Source of the DNA: Cohnella mopanensis | GTDB lineage: Bacteria > Bacillota > Bacilli > Paenibacillales > Paenibacillaceae | NCBI RefSeq assembly: GCF_022352055.1 | Contig: NZ_JAKRWM010000008.1 | Coordinates: forward strand, 124,001-188,000 | Length of the DNA stretch: 64,000 nucleotides | Reading direction: 5' to 3' | Shown: piece after piece, positions 42,557 through 50,941 of the stretch | How positions within the stretch are numbered: position 1 is the stretch's first letter | Layout: every line of letters starts with the position of its first letter | Made by a program: the position numbers and the translations under genes | The notes under the pieces: generated by a model | Databases searched by the model: none | What the model was told of the DNA's origin: nothing | What the model saw: the letters and a program-made list of their open reading frames with translations, nothing else

Positions 42557-42967
42557 CTAGAAATCTTCCGGCAACAATTTGCGTCCCATAAATCCTTCAT
42601 GCCAGCCGTGATAGTGAGTGATCGACTCCTCGCCTTCCTTCCAGCACAGAAGAACTTCTTCCCCATCCAAATTCGCAGGGAAGTCGATAAGACCCGGGCT
42701 GATCATCTTCAACTGGACTCCTTTGCGCGCGAAGTTCTGAATAAGCATATCCGCTTCCATCCGCATGAAATCAATCCGGCTTTCCGCTTCGAAAAAGCCG
42801 TCTTTAACATGATTTATTTGCGTCTGTATAAGAATCAACTTCATTTTTTGCAATTCCAACTGCTCGTCTTCAATCCGGCTAGCCAGCTCCTGCAGCACGG
42901 CCAACTCAGCCTTGATTTGCGGTAGCAATTCCGTCGCTTCGCGAAGCGTAAATAACCTGTCTCCCAC
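42557..42967 (-). CDS. DUF2203 protein
   Basis: 136 residues. The N-terminal half is a long helical region (LREATELLPQIKAELAVLQELASRIEDEQLEL), the C-terminal half the family motif GLIDFPANLDGEEVLLCWKEGEESITHYHGWHEGFMGRKLL. The conserved Asp, Cys, Trp and His suggest a ligand site but no activity is known. It starts with GTG at 42967 behind AGGAG. It is downstream of and likely co-transcribed with the NAD-binding protein gene. Confidence 0.8.
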   Translation of the reverse strand: MGDRLFTLREATELLPQIKAELAVLQELASRIEDEQLELQKMKLILIQTQINHVKDGFFEAESRIDFMRMEADMLIQNFARKGVQLKMISPGLIDFPANLDGEEVLLCWKEGEESITHYHGWHEGFMGRKLLPEDF

Positions 42968-43015
42968 TGCTCACCTACTCCTTACTTAAGCGGAATGGCT
43001 TATGCATGCAGCCCT

Positions 43016-43681
43016 CTATTTTTTCGCCAATTGAATAATATCCTGTACTTCCAGCACGGACTTCGGATAGTCGGTATTCACGCTGTGGATCATCGCTCTG
43101 CCAAGCTCTTTAAGCGTAATTACGTGTTTTGGAAAAAGTCGCCTTAACGCGGGATATAACCAACTTAACGCCCGATAATATTTTTGCGTGTTTTTTGCCC
43201 CTTTTGTCGGATGCATGTACCCGGGACGGAACATAAAAGCCTTACGAAATGGAAGCTTGAGCAAATCGTTCTCCGTCTTGCCTTTCACTCTTGCCCACAT
43301 GCTCTTCCCTAGCTCCGTGCTATCCGTCCCTGCTCCGGTCACGTAACAGAATACCATGTCCGGGTTTAACCTCGATAACAATTGCGCCACGCCGAGAGTA
43401 AGATCGTACGTCACTCTTCGATAAGCCTCTTCTTTCATGCCGACCGAGGATACACCTAGACAGAAATAACAAGCATTATAATTCGTTAACTGACTTTCTA
43501 TAGCTGATAAATCATAGAATTGATCATGAATGATCTCCGTTAACTTGGGATGGGTTACGCCGCAAGGTTTACGGTTAATCGCCAACACCTGCTCGACTTC
43601 TGGATTTGCGAGGCATTCCAGAAGCACGCCTTCCCCAACCATGCCTGTAGCGCCAGTAACGATTGCACGAATTTTTCTCAG
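43016..43681 (-). CDS. NAD(P)-binding Rossmann protein (atypical SDR)
   Basis: About 221 residues. Starting at the CTG at 43681 the protein reads RKIRAIVTGATGMVGEGVLLECL, a complete glycine-rich nucleotide motif TGATGMVG. The first ATG, at 43642, would cut this motif in half. GGGGGGG stands seven bases before the CTG, so CTG is the likely initiation codon; no ATG, GTG or TTG in frame lies upstream. Later parts (CYFCLGVSS, FCYVTGAGTDST, YMHPTKG) match atypical SDRs of the NAD(P)H-binding, HTATIP2-like type. Substrate unknown. Confidence 0.75.
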   Translation of the reverse strand: MRKIRAIVTGATGMVGEGVLLECLANPEVEQVLAINRKPCGVTHPKLTEIIHDQFYDLSAIESQLTNYNACYFCLGVSSVGMKEEAYRRVTYDLTLGVAQLLSRLNPDMVFCYVTGAGTDSTELGKSMWARVKGKTENDLLKLPFRKAFMFRPGYMHPTKGAKNTQKYYRALSWLYPALRRLFPKHVITLKELGRAMIHSVNTDYPKSVLEVQDIIQLAKK

Positions 43682-43730
43682 CTTAGAACCCCCCCGAATT
43701 AAAAACGATGATATCCTAACTATACCTAAT

Positions 43731-44633
43731 TTACGAGGATTGATTCAAGACGGGGTCGCGCTTAATCGATCGGGATGCAGGCTTATGACGCCCCTCCCAG
43801 TTCACCAGGAAAATACCGATGCAGATAAGCGCCCCGCCCGCATAGACTTCCCAAGCTACTTTCTCGCCCAGGAGCAGCCAACTCGTAAGGACGCCGAATA
43901 ACGGAACTAAGAACAGGAACGCGCTCGTCTTAGCCGGATCTCCTTTGCTCAGCAAGTAATACCATAACGTAAACTGAACGATTGAGCACATCAATATCAA
44001 CCAGAGCAATACCAATACCGAAGCCGCGTTGAATTCAAATCGAGGATGCTCGGATATTGCGCTTAAGACGAATAAAGCAAGTCCGCCGAAAATCATTTGA
44101 TAGGCCGCTAGTACCTTCATATCGTACTGAGGCCCCCAACGTTTAATGAGCAGCGTTGCCGAAGCAAAACAGATCGCGCCGCCAAAGCTAATATAAGTAC
44201 CTGGCTGCAATCCCATATGAAAGCCTAGCGTGATGGCCACCCCGAGAATGCCAACCGCAACGCCAAGCCATTGCCGTCCTCGGTATACGACTCCGGTCAA
44301 CAAAGTACCCATGATGATGACGAGAAGCGGGTTCGTAAAAATTAAGATTGACGATTCGCCGGATGTGATCCACCGCATGCTATAGTAACTGCAGCCCATC
44401 ACGCCTGTTGATTGAAGCAACCCTATTGCCGCTATTTGAAACCATTGTTTCGTTCCCTCTGGACGGGGTTTCTTGGCGAGGATCAGCGCAAGTAAACCTC
44501 CTGCCAGAACGAACCTGATGCCCATTAACAAAAACGGAGGAGCATAATCCATGCCGATCTTGCCGACCGGGAATGCAACTCCCATCAAGAACGTCGTCAG
44601 TACGACGAGAAAAACATATTTCAATTTGGTCAT
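43731..44633 (-). CDS. EamA/DMT-family transporter
   Basis: 300 residues, ten helices, two EamA repeats (MGVAFPVGKIGMDYAPPFLLMGIRFVLAGGLLAL in the first; FLFLVPLFGVLTSWLLLGEKVAWEVYAGGALICIGIFLV in the second). Probable exporter of amino acids or other metabolites; the cargo is unknown. GGAGG lies eight bases before the ATG. It is a separate gene from the EamA protein at 41388 and shares little sequence with it. Confidence 0.85.
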   Translation of the reverse strand: MTKLKYVFLVVLTTFLMGVAFPVGKIGMDYAPPFLLMGIRFVLAGGLLALILAKKPRPEGTKQWFQIAAIGLLQSTGVMGCSYYSMRWITSGESSILIFTNPLLVIIMGTLLTGVVYRGRQWLGVAVGILGVAITLGFHMGLQPGTYISFGGAICFASATLLIKRWGPQYDMKVLAAYQMIFGGLALFVLSAISEHPRFEFNAASVLVLLWLILMCSIVQFTLWYYLLSKGDPAKTSAFLFLVPLFGVLTSWLLLGEKVAWEVYAGGALICIGIFLVNWEGRHKPASRSIKRDPVLNQSS

Positions 44634-44717
44634 CTATGCAGCCTCCGGGTGAATCCTAGTTGTATTAATCGGAATAGCTCTAGTCTATAGGAGGATGGCG
44701 TAAAAGTATAATGAAGC

Positions 44718-45266
44718 TTAAGGTTTCTTGCATTTGAACACCCAAGCGGGAGGGAAGTTCATCCATGTATACCCCATCTCCATGACCGGGAAAAAAGCTT
44801 CGAATTTGCATTGAAGCCGCAAAGTGTATTGGAGGGCGATGAACGTCCCATTGGCAGCCAAAGCATCATGTATAACGCGAAACAAATTCGCTTGCAACTC
44901 CAGCGGATAATTGGCGAACGGAAGTGCCGAGACGATAAGGTCGAATGGCTTCCCCGTTTCATAAACGACGTTCCCCAGCTTCAGCGCATCGTCTAGGACC
45001 TGGAGGCGCGGGAAACGGATCTTCAAATTATCCCTGAAGCGATCGTTTTTCTCGAACAGAAATAATCGGCTTGAAGCGCGACGTTCTCTTTCAATGTGCC
45101 GGGTAAACATGCCCTTTCCAGGACCTAGCTCGGCTATCTGTTCGATCTTATGCCATGGTACGGCCGGAGGAAGCATTTTGCGTACGAGAAATCCCGTGCT
45201 TGGGATGACATTCCCCACTTGGTCCGAGTGCTGTAGAAACTCGTTAAAGAAGATGGGCATCTTCAT
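44718..45266 (-). CDS. SAM-dependent methyltransferase (phospholipid/PmtA-like)
   Basis: About 182 residues. The SAM site is IEQIAELGPGKGMFTRHI, followed by SRLFLFEKNDRFRDNLKIRFP, VLDDALKLG and FDLIVSALPFANYP, as in class I methyltransferases of the rRNA-dimethylase/phospholipid N-methyltransferase branch. The ATG at 45266 overlaps the permease stop (ATGA) and has AAAGGTGG upstream. As fourth gene of a GntR/ABC operon it may modify a lipid or a compound handled by the transporter; that is inference. Confidence 0.82.
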   Translation of the reverse strand: MKMPIFFNEFLQHSDQVGNVIPSTGFLVRKMLPPAVPWHKIEQIAELGPGKGMFTRHIERERRASSRLFLFEKNDRFRDNLKIRFPRLQVLDDALKLGNVVYETGKPFDLIVSALPFANYPLELQANLFRVIHDALAANGTFIALQYTLRLQCKFEAFFPVMEMGYTWMNFPPAWVFKCKKP

Positions 45267-45943
45267 GAGACGTCCACCTTTTTGTCCAATAGATAATAAC
45301 TTAAGGCAATGAACGCGACTACCAAGACGAATAAAGAAAAGACGGACGGAAGAGTCGCATAGATAACCGCGCTTACTAGCATGCCTGATGCTAAACTCAG
45401 GAACGTGACTAGAAGTGAGAGCTTTCTGATCCATTTACCTAACAGAATACTTAAGCTGCACAAAGAAATGATTCCAATCGCTGAGAGGACGAGCTTGCTT
45501 ACGAAAAGCGCTTTTGACCAATCGAACGTCGTTAACGGCTCAGCTCGATATAACTGTCCATCGCTGAGTTCATACTGAAGCCATAAGCTCGCAAACGTGA
45601 GTATCAGGATGAGAACTGATTCCAATAGGATCGAAATATACTTCGCGAATAAAAGATGAGTTCTCAGTACGGGGAGCGTTAACAGCTGATAGATGGATTG
45701 ATTCTTCCACTCTTCCCGCCAAGCCGTGAAACCATGCAAGAAAGGGATAAGCAACATCGCGACCAAGACAACGATGTTCAACGTCATTACGAATCCGAGC
45801 TGATCCGGGTACAAATCAGCTTGATACGTCACGATCATGATCAAGGCATTAAGAAACAATGTAGCACCGAGCGTGATCAAAGTCGTATTCCTTCGGTTGC
45901 GGAGCTCGGTCAGTAACAATCGTCTAAACGCGTGCAAGCTCAT
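45263..45943 (-). CDS. ABC transporter permease of GntR/ABC operon 2
   Basis: 226 residues and six predicted helices; an ABC-2-like membrane subunit. It overlaps the end of the ATPase gene by 20 bp and the methyltransferase start by 4 bp, so all are translated from one mRNA. The N-terminus HAFRRLLLTELRNRRNTT is the basic coupling end. Substrate unknown. Confidence 0.8.
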   Translation of the reverse strand: MSLHAFRRLLLTELRNRRNTTLITLGATLFLNALIMIVTYQADLYPDQLGFVMTLNIVVLVAMLLIPFLHGFTAWREEWKNQSIYQLLTLPVLRTHLLFAKYISILLESVLILILTFASLWLQYELSDGQLYRAEPLTTFDWSKALFVSKLVLSAIGIISLCSLSILLGKWIRKLSLLVTFLSLASGMLVSAVIYATLPSVFSLFVLVVAFIALSYYLLDKKVDVS

Positions 45944-46625
45944 ACGCCCCCTTCACGATTTCGAGCAGAGATTGATTACTTGCTTGTTTCAGCTTCTCGA
46001 CGTTCCCATTCAGCAGCAGCTTGCCTTCATGGATAAATAAAACCTCATCCAGCATAATTTCTACTTCCGACACTTCATGCGTCGTGATTAGAATGGATTG
46101 GCCCTCTTCGACGAAATCTTCCACGATCGCCTGGGCGATCTGCTGCCTTGCGAAAGGATCGATCCCCGAAAACGGTTCATCCAGAAGCAAGTATTTCGCT
46201 TGCCGGCTTAATGCGAGTAATAGCTTCATCTTAGCCCGAGTTCCTTTGGATGCCTCGCAGATCAACGCACTCGGCTTTAACTCGAAGAAGTCAAGCAAGT
46301 GGCTTGCTTTGCTATCATCCCAGTCCCAGTAAATGTCCCTCATGTATTTCATAGCGTCGGACAGCTTCATCCAGGAATACCAAACATCGACGTCGGGCAG
46401 AAAGTTGATCATCGCTCTCGTCGTTAAGTTTGGTTGTTTACCATCGATCGTGATTTCTCCCTGATCCAAGCGCAGTAAACCAGCGATCGTTCGAAGCATC
46501 GTCGACTTGCCTGCGCCGTTCGTCCCTAGCAGACCTACGATTTGACCTTCTTCTGCGACGAACGAAAGATTATCCAATACCTTCTTCCGTCCAAAGGCTT
46601 TAACCGCGTGTTCGACTTTGATCAT
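45924..46625 (-). CDS. ABC transporter ATPase of GntR/ABC operon 2
   Basis: About 233 residues. Walker A GTNGAGKST, Walker B LLLDEPFSGIDP, H-loop LITTHEVSE, and the altered signature EASKGTRAKM as in operon 1. The ATG at 46625 overlaps the gntR stop (TGATG) and has GGGGGAG six bases before it. It is a distant paralogue of the ATPase at 33163. Confidence 0.88.
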   Translation of the reverse strand: MIKVEHAVKAFGRKKVLDNLSFVAEEGQIVGLLGTNGAGKSTMLRTIAGLLRLDQGEITIDGKQPNLTTRAMINFLPDVDVWYSWMKLSDAMKYMRDIYWDWDDSKASHLLDFFELKPSALICEASKGTRAKMKLLLALSRQAKYLLLDEPFSGIDPFARQQIAQAIVEDFVEEGQSILITTHEVSEVEIMLDEVLFIHEGKLLLNGNVEKLKQASNQSLLEIVKGAYELARV

Positions 46626-46990
46626 CAAGAGCTCCCCCTTGCCAAATAACGTCTAATTGCATCCAATATTTCCTCATCGGGTTTTCCGAACGACCTCAGC
46701 AATTCGACGCTCTGGCTGACCGCATGGTTCATCGCTTCTTCCCGGAGCGTATCCAATACGTATAGATCGTTGGTCATGAAGCTGCCTTGGCCTCTTGCCG
46801 TAACGATTAAATTCATGTCTTCCATTTCCCTGTACGCCCTTTGAATCGTATTCGGGTTCACGCCGAGCTCCTTCGCAAGCTCGCGTCTTGAGGGGATTTC
46901 CTGTCCCGGCCGATAGGTACCGTTAATGAACTTTATTTTGATGTCGTCTATGATTTGCGCGTATATCGGTTCCTTCTGGTTAAATTCCAT
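46625..46990 (-). CDS. GntR-family regulator (YtrA subfamily), operon 2
   Basis: 121 residues: winged helix EPIYAQIIDDIKIKFINGTYRPGQEIPSRRELAKELGVNPNTIQRAYREMEDMNLIVTARGQGSF and a short tail. It controls the operon of ATPase, permease and methyltransferase, probably from the dyad at 47032-47059. That operator is different from the GTGTA-N12-TACAC sites of operon 1, so the two systems are probably regulated separately. Confidence 0.88.
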   Translation of the reverse strand: MEFNQKEPIYAQIIDDIKIKFINGTYRPGQEIPSRRELAKELGVNPNTIQRAYREMEDMNLIVTARGQGSFMTNDLYVLDTLREEAMNHAVSQSVELLRSFGKPDEEILDAIRRYLARGSS

Positions 46991-47031
46991 GGCGACCTCC
47001 CTTACCGGTGCTTCATGACGTGATTCTAGTA

Positions 47032-47059
47032 TTACTGTGTTAGTTAATTAATACAGTAA
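47032..47059. promoter_or_regulatory. GntR operator candidate, operon 2
   Basis: TTACTGT-N14-ACAGTAA, a perfect 7-bp inverted repeat about 40 bp upstream of the gntR start. Confidence 0.6.
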
Positions 47060-47098
47060 CACGATTTTCAACCGGATGCAACGATGTTCTCCTCCACG

Positions 47099-47128
47099 AA
47101 AAATACCGTCAGTTCCCTGACGGTATCC
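47099..47128 (-). terminator. Rho-independent terminator of the YhgE/Pip gene
   Basis: Minus-strand ATACCGTCAG-GGAA-CTGACGGTAT followed by TTTTTCG. Confidence 0.85.
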
Positions 47129-47146
47129 CGATATCTTTCATTCCCG

Positions 47147-49333
47147 CTATAGCTTAACTGGCATTAACTGTTCATCGACATCATTATTGTCTTTTTTCTT
47201 AATTGCGAAATAGACGAAAGTCAGGATCAGGAATACGACCATATAAGCTAGCAAATAAGCAGTCTGATTCCACATTTCTCCGTAATCTCCGCTGTTTATG
47301 ACGTCCCTGAAGCCTCGTATGCTATAGGTCATCGGGAGCCATGGGTTCATCGCCTTCGCCCAGCCCGGCAGCAGCTCAACGGGAAACGTGCCGGCGCTCG
47401 AGGCCAGCTGGAAGATCATAAGCAACAGTACGATGAACCGCCCCGGTAAGTCAAACCAAGTGACGATCGCTTGAACGATAAACATAAAGGTGAGTCCGAC
47501 AATAACGGTGTATAGATAGAACAGCGGAATGCTCTGGACTTCCAATCCGAGGAAGAGCACGAGAATCGTGACCACGATTAGAGACTGAGCTACGCTGATT
47601 AACCCGAACGTTAAGAATTTGCAAACAAATAACGGGAAACCGTTCGCGTTGTCTACGACCGTGCTTCGAGCGGAGATGATCGTCGTGAATACGAGCGCTC
47701 CCGCAAACAAAGCCATCGATATAAAGTATGGAGCTATTCCGTTCCCGTACAGCTTAACCTTACGTTCCTCATTCGTCTTAATCGTCACGGGTTGGGCGAG
47801 CATCTGGATCATTTGATCGTTGGCTTGAATGGTTGACGTTTTCTGAGTCGCATCGCTTAGTTTGGTTGCTAGCTCCAGGGAGCCCTCCACAAGCTTAACG
47901 GACCCTTCGACTAGCGGAGCAACGCCATCATTCAATTGCGTGGCGCCGCTTGCGAGCTTGCCGATCCCATCGCCCATTTGTCCTAATCCGGAATGAAGCT
48001 GAACGGCCCCGTCGCTCACTTGGCTAGCTCCTTGAGACAGTTGGCCGGTGCTGCTTACGAGTCGGGCGAAGCTGGCATTAAATTGTTTCAAGCCAGCCGT
48101 CAGCTGTTTCTGTCCCCCTTCAAGTTCGTTGACCCCTTGGAGCAACCGGCTTTGCCCGTCGCTTAACGTTTGACTGCCAGCCAACAATTTCTGCTGGCCC
48201 GAATATAACGTTTGGCTGCCGGAAACGAGTTTTTTCTGCCCGCTCAGTAGGGATTTGGTTCCATTAGACAGCTCTTGGCTAGCGGCAAGCAGCTGTTTCA
48301 TCTGAGTATCCGAAGCGAGATCCGCATTGTCGTCCATGATCTTCTTGATGCTGGCAGCGATCTGCGAGCTTCCTCCGGCCAGTTGTTCGATAGACGATAC
48401 GGAGCTCTCTAGTCCATCTTTCAATTGCTTAGAGCCCGTTACCGTGCTTTGCAAGCCAGCCGTCAATTGATCTGCTCCGTCTTTGGAAGCTTGCACTCCC
48501 GCACGTAATGCCGATGGGGCTTGCTCTGCTTTCGATGCGCCTTCTTGCAGCTTCAGGCCAGCTGCCGACAGCTTCTGTGCCCCTGACGTAAGATCGGTTG
48601 CTCCGCTGCTGACCTTAGAAGCGCCATCGCGTACTCTTCCCGCGCCATCAACGAGTAAGCCGACTTTACTGCTGAGTTGCGTCCCGCCGCCTGCCAGCTC
48701 CGATAGGCTCCCCTTCACTTTAGTCATCCCATCCCGCACCTGAGCAGCCCCCGTATTTAATTGTGCCGCTCCCTCGCTTGCCGCGCTAAATCCGCTCGAT
48801 AACGTTTCGAATTGCGAGTAAATGCTTCTAGAGTAGGCCTCCGTAAGATTGTGGGAAAGCTTCTCCTTTAACTCTTTTGTGGCGTTCTCGCTAATCTGTC
48901 CGGCAACGAAGTTATAGTAGCTGTTGGATTCGAAAATGATTTCCGCCTGCTTAGGGTGATCGCTAGACAGTGAAGCCACTTCTTGCGAGAAATTAGCCGG
49001 GATCGTGATCGTAGCGTAGTAACGATTGCCTTTCATCCCGGTGTTCGCTTCATCCTCGGTAACGAAACGCCAGTCGAAGCTGTGGTTATCTTTTAACTCG
49101 TTTACGAAATCTTGCCCGACGGTCATCGTTTTGCCTTCATAGTAACCGCCTTGATCCAAGTTAACGATCGCCACGGGAAGGTTGCTCAGTTGGCCGTACG
49201 GATCCCAAGTCCCTTTGATCAGGAACCCGCTGTATAAGATCGGAATAAAGGCAACCGCAACGAACGAAACGACTAGCATCGGGTGATGGATAAAATGGCT
49301 GAATGCCATCTTAAACACTTGAAAAGGGCGCAT
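47147..49333 (-). CDS. YhgE/Pip-family membrane protein
   Basis: About 728 residues. One N-terminal helix (MLVVSFVAVAFIPILYSGFL), a large extracytoplasmic region and five or so C-terminal helices in an ABC-2-like membrane domain. The external region (about residues 195-500) is a long run of heptad-like repeats such as LSDGQSRLLQGVNELEGGQKQLTAGL, typical of YhgE and phage-infection protein Pip, forming an extended coiled stalk. Relatives act as type VII secretion partners or phage receptors. GGAGGT lies five bases before the ATG at 49333. Monocistronic. Confidence 0.9.
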   Translation of the reverse strand: MRPFQVFKMAFSHFIHHPMLVVSFVAVAFIPILYSGFLIKGTWDPYGQLSNLPVAIVNLDQGGYYEGKTMTVGQDFVNELKDNHSFDWRFVTEDEANTGMKGNRYYATITIPANFSQEVASLSSDHPKQAEIIFESNSYYNFVAGQISENATKELKEKLSHNLTEAYSRSIYSQFETLSSGFSAASEGAAQLNTGAAQVRDGMTKVKGSLSELAGGGTQLSSKVGLLVDGAGRVRDGASKVSSGATDLTSGAQKLSAAGLKLQEGASKAEQAPSALRAGVQASKDGADQLTAGLQSTVTGSKQLKDGLESSVSSIEQLAGGSSQIAASIKKIMDDNADLASDTQMKQLLAASQELSNGTKSLLSGQKKLVSGSQTLYSGQQKLLAGSQTLSDGQSRLLQGVNELEGGQKQLTAGLKQFNASFARLVSSTGQLSQGASQVSDGAVQLHSGLGQMGDGIGKLASGATQLNDGVAPLVEGSVKLVEGSLELATKLSDATQKTSTIQANDQMIQMLAQPVTIKTNEERKVKLYGNGIAPYFISMALFAGALVFTTIISARSTVVDNANGFPLFVCKFLTFGLISVAQSLIVVTILVLFLGLEVQSIPLFYLYTVIVGLTFMFIVQAIVTWFDLPGRFIVLLLMIFQLASSAGTFPVELLPGWAKAMNPWLPMTYSIRGFRDVINSGDYGEMWNQTAYLLAYMVVFLILTFVYFAIKKKDNNDVDEQLMPVKL

Positions 49334-49401
49334 AAGGTACCTCCGATTGGATAACGAGTCGGTGGTAGTATGTAACAATTTCCTTCTTCCGATGCACGAA
49401 G

Positions 49402-49433
49402 AAGCCGACAACCGCATGACGCGATTGTCGGCC
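49402..49433. terminator. Hairpin terminator after azoreductase
   Basis: GCCGACAACCGC and GCGATTGTCGGC pair (one wobble) around ATGAC; followed on the minus strand by TTCTTCG. Confidence 0.6.
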
Positions 49434-49468
49434 TCCCTATGATCAAATATCGAGGAGGATATCGTTTA

Positions 49469-50095
49469 TTAGAATCCTGCGGCTGCTTTTTCCGCTTTCG
49501 CAATGCCTTCGGCAACGATAGCTTCGGCTTTGTCCGGCATTTGGTTATGACCTTCGACGATGATGTTCTCGAAGTTCGTCACGCCGAAGAACGACATGAT
49601 ATTACGGATGTAGTTGAAGGACATTTCCGCAGCAGCTGCAGGGCCTTCGGAATAAACGCCTCCGCGAGCGTTAAGCAATGCGATTTTTTTGTCCGGAATC
49701 AGACCAACAGGGCCTTCTGCTGTGTATTGGAACGTTTTGCCGGCTTCGTAGATATAATCGATATAGGTGTGAAGAACGGCAGGGATTGTCAGGTTCCACA
49801 GCGGGAATCCGAATACGACTTTGTCTGCAGCCAAAAATTGCTCGAGATATTTGCTTTTTACTGCAACAGCAGCTTGCTCTTCAGGAGTCAGATCATAACC
49901 GCGGGCTGCTTTGAAGCTGCCGTTGATCATATTCGCGTTCAGGTAAGGCAATGTTTCTTGGAAAAGGTCGAGCTCGACAACCGTATCTTCAGGATGGCTT
50001 TTTTTGTAGCTATCCAAGAACGCTTGATATAACTTTACGCTAACGGCTTGCTCAATTGCGCGATCATTTGCTTTAACGAACAGTACGGTACTCAT
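49469..50095 (-). CDS. azoR: FMN-dependent NADH:quinone oxidoreductase / azoreductase
   Basis: 208 residues with the flavodoxin-like fold: VLFVKANDRAIEQAVSVKLYQAFLDSY at the start, FGFPLWNLTIPAVLHTYIDYIYEAGKTFQYTAEGPVGLI in the FMN site, LLNARGGVYSEGP later. AzoR enzymes reduce quinones and azo compounds by two electrons, protecting against electrophiles. GGAGG precedes the ATG. The dyad at 50122-50144 in its promoter suggests a quinone-sensing MarR or HxlR regulator encoded elsewhere. Confidence 0.93.
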   Translation of the reverse strand: MSTVLFVKANDRAIEQAVSVKLYQAFLDSYKKSHPEDTVVELDLFQETLPYLNANMINGSFKAARGYDLTPEEQAAVAVKSKYLEQFLAADKVVFGFPLWNLTIPAVLHTYIDYIYEAGKTFQYTAEGPVGLIPDKKIALLNARGGVYSEGPAAAAEMSFNYIRNIMSFFGVTNFENIIVEGHNQMPDKAEAIVAEGIAKAEKAAAGF

Positions 50096-50121
50096 ATTGT
50101 AAAACCTCCACTTTTTTTATT

Positions 50122-50144
50122 TAGTTAGTAACTTAAAGTAACTA
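50122..50144. promoter_or_regulatory. Dyad in the azoR promoter
   Basis: TAGTTA-N11-TAACTA with an inner near-palindrome GTAACTTAAAGTAAC; format similar to sites of HxlR/MarR quinone sensors. Confidence 0.45.
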
Positions 50145-50202
50145 CCATTACTATATACAGTTTTCTCAGTGTTCACATCGGTAATTAGGCCGAAATCCGC
50201 GC

Positions 50203-50228
50203 ACAAAAAAATCCGCCATAGGCGGAGG
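50203..50228 (-). terminator. Rho-independent terminator of the two-component operon
   Basis: Minus-strand TCCGCC-TAT-GGCGGA followed by seven T. Confidence 0.85.
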
Positions 50229-50273
50229 ACTAGTCTTACGACTTATGGCTTAGGTGATAAGAGAAGAAAATGG

Positions 50274-50933
50274 CTACTCGTTCGCATGGAACAGTTGTAC
50301 CGCGAATAAGGCGGCTTGGGTGCGGTCGGTTAAATTCAACTTGCTTAGTATGCTGCTTACGTGCGTTTTCACCGTTTTCTCCGCGACGACAAGAATTTGC
50401 GCGATTTCTTTGTTGCTTAACCCTTTCGTCAACTGCTCCAGCACTTCTAACTCTCTAGGCGTTAACAACTCCAATGCCTCTTTGCCGGCTACTCTCTTAG
50501 GTTCAATAGGAAACGGCGATAACTGGGACAGTAGCGCGTTCGAAATGTCTGGATGGAGCTGGATGTTGCCTTTATAGGCGCTGCGGATCGCCTCGACGAG
50601 CTGATCCGGTTCCACTTCCTTCAGCATGTAGCCGATGGCTCCGGCCTGCAACGCCGGAACGATATGACTGCGGTCCGAGAAGCTCGTTAGTACGAGAACC
50701 TTCACGTCCGGGTACTGCTGCTTAATTAAACGGCTAGCCTCGATCCCATCCATTATGGGCATATTCAAATCCATCAAGACGATATCCGGCTGCAGTTCAC
50801 CGGCCAGCTCGACCGCCTCTTGCCCATTATGGGCTTCGCCGACAATTTCGAAATCGGGCTGCATAGCCAGGAAGAACGATATTCCCTTGAGCACGATTTG
50901 ATGGTCATCCGCTAACAATAATTTGATTTTCAC
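50274..50933 (-). CDS. NarL/LuxR-type response regulator (YhcZ-like)
   Basis: 219 residues. Receiver domain with DD in LLADDHQIVLKG, phospho-acceptor Asp in PDIVLMDLNMPIMDG, conserved Thr/Ser in VLTSFSD and Lys in MLKEVEP; C-terminal LuxR helix-turn-helix LTPRELEVLEQLTKGLSNKEIAQILVVAEKTVKTHVSSIL. It lies eight bases downstream of its histidine kinase gene. Targets cannot be told. Confidence 0.93.
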   Translation of the reverse strand: MKIKLLLADDHQIVLKGISFFLAMQPDFEIVGEAHNGQEAVELAGELQPDIVLMDLNMPIMDGIEASRLIKQQYPDVKVLVLTSFSDRSHIVPALQAGAIGYMLKEVEPDQLVEAIRSAYKGNIQLHPDISNALLSQLSPFPIEPKRVAGKEALELLTPRELEVLEQLTKGLSNKEIAQILVVAEKTVKTHVSSILSKLNLTDRTQAALFAVQLFHANE

Positions 50934-50941
50934 CGTTCATC

